From contig NZ_SBJH01000004.1 in NCBI RefSeq assembly GCF_004368405.1, forward strand, positions 124,001 through 188,000: 64,000 nucleotides of DNA. Reading direction: 5' to 3'. A model generated the notes under the pieces. The model worked only from the letters and a program-made list of their open reading frames with translations. It made no database searches and was not told the DNA's origin. Position 1 is the stretch's first letter; every line of letters starts with the position of its first letter. A program made the translations under genes and the position numbers. The DNA comes from Olivibacter sp. XZL3. Lineage in GTDB: Bacteria > Bacteroidota > Bacteroidia > Sphingobacteriales > Sphingobacteriaceae. Shown in pieces: positions 63,647 to 64,000 of the stretch.

Positions 63647-64000
63647 TTAATAACCTCTATTTTGAATTAAGTTACTGTTGATATCGATTTCGGACTGGGG
63701 TAACGGCGCCAGAATTCGGTAATCAGAAAAAGGGATCGGCACGATGGTCTCTTTTGAAATATCTATTCCCAACCGTGTAAGATCAAAAAAGCGTTGCCCT
63801 TCAAAAGCCAATTCAAGGCGCCGCTCCCGGCGAATAGCTGTCAACAAATCTGCCCCTTGCGGCGTGATAGCCGCCAGTCCCGCGCGCGTGCGAATACGAT
63901 TCAGGTCTTCCTGGGCCTCCTGAACACGTCCTAACTGAGCCTGTGCCTCCGCCCTGTTGAGATAGACCTCAGAGATACGGATCACAGGTACATTATCCCA
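63647..64000 (-). CDS. SusD-like lipoprotein, partial (5' end outside window)
   Basis: Only the C-terminal 117 residues are present; the reading frame is open through the right edge. They show the SusD end: VIRISEVYLNRAEAQAQLGR then LNRIRTRAGL, RRERRLELAFEGQRFFDLTR, LAPLPQSEIDIN and the terminal LIQNRGY. A SusC gene is expected just beyond the edge. It heads the operon that continues with the lipoprotein, two amidohydrolases, PaiB and RocD. Confidence 0.92.
   Translation of the reverse strand, partial: WDNVPVIRISEVYLNRAEAQAQLGRVQEAQEDLNRIRTRAGLAAITPQGADLLTAIRRERRLELAFEGQRFFDLTRLGIDISKETIVPIPFSDYRILAPLPQSEIDINSNLIQNRGY

Noticed and set aside
1-64000. CRISPR arrays, rRNA genes, complete insertion sequences, prophage genes
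   Set aside because: I looked for regularly spaced direct repeats, rRNA-like sequence, transposases and phage structural genes and found none.

Overview
The window looks like the chromosome of a glycan-degrading member of the Bacteroidota, most likely family Sphingobacteriaceae or a close relative. The evidence is three SusC/SusD-type loci, GH92, GH127 and GH51-like secreted hydrolases, and TonB receptors with carboxypeptidase-like N-domains. Several promoters also fit the Bacteroidota form TTG-N19-TATATTTG (upstream of a tRNA-Pro, a GH92 gene and a GH127 gene). Taxonomy is inferred from gene content only.

Layout. 0-7.9 kb: a DUF4249 lipoprotein (cut by the left edge) and its TonB receptor, an LpxR-like lipid A deacylase, a DUF1080 protein, a small FUSC protein, a lipoprotein-like unknown, a PorT-type barrel, and a 56-codon coiled-coil gene beside a 148-aa coiled-coil protein. 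7.9-28.7 kb: an alpha-mannoside utilisation region. A minus-strand run reads MFS sugar porter, SusC, SusD, long mannose-6-phosphate isomerase, GH92 fused to a CBM-like domain, and an (alpha/alpha)6 glycosidase. A divergent GntR/UTRA regulator, a second GH92 and a second SusC/SusD pair follow. The GntR-porter intergenic region and the GH92 promoter share the 13-mer ATATGTACATACA, inside an 18-bp inverted repeat at the GH92 start site, which suggests one regulon. 28.7-38.4 kb: a tRNA-Pro with a large downstream hairpin, then intact genes (AraC-type regulator, HAD phosphatase, DeoR regulator, glutamate-synthase-like flavoprotein) mixed with decaying ones (DUF4350-like fragment, frameshifted serine hydrolase, YCII gene, overlapping ECF sigma gene).

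38.4-46.5 kb: a small unknown gene, a pentose phosphate operon (rpiB-gnd-zwf-pgl), a 169-bp MITE-like element with 15-bp terminal inverted repeats, and a two-gene molybdenum hydroxylase. 46.6-53.4 kb: arabinose-type functions (GH51-like, GH127, sugar porter). 53.5-55.7 kb: small proteins, including a paralogue of the 38.4-kb unknown, a DUF202 protein and a tail-anchored STAS-like protein. 55.9-64 kb: a tight minus-strand operon running in from the right edge: SusD (partial), lipoprotein, TolB-propeller amidohydrolase, YtcJ-like amidohydrolase, PaiB-like protein and ornithine aminotransferase. It reads as a SusCD locus aimed at an amide or amino-acid conjugate rather than a glycan, and is the best candidate here for an undescribed catabolic system.
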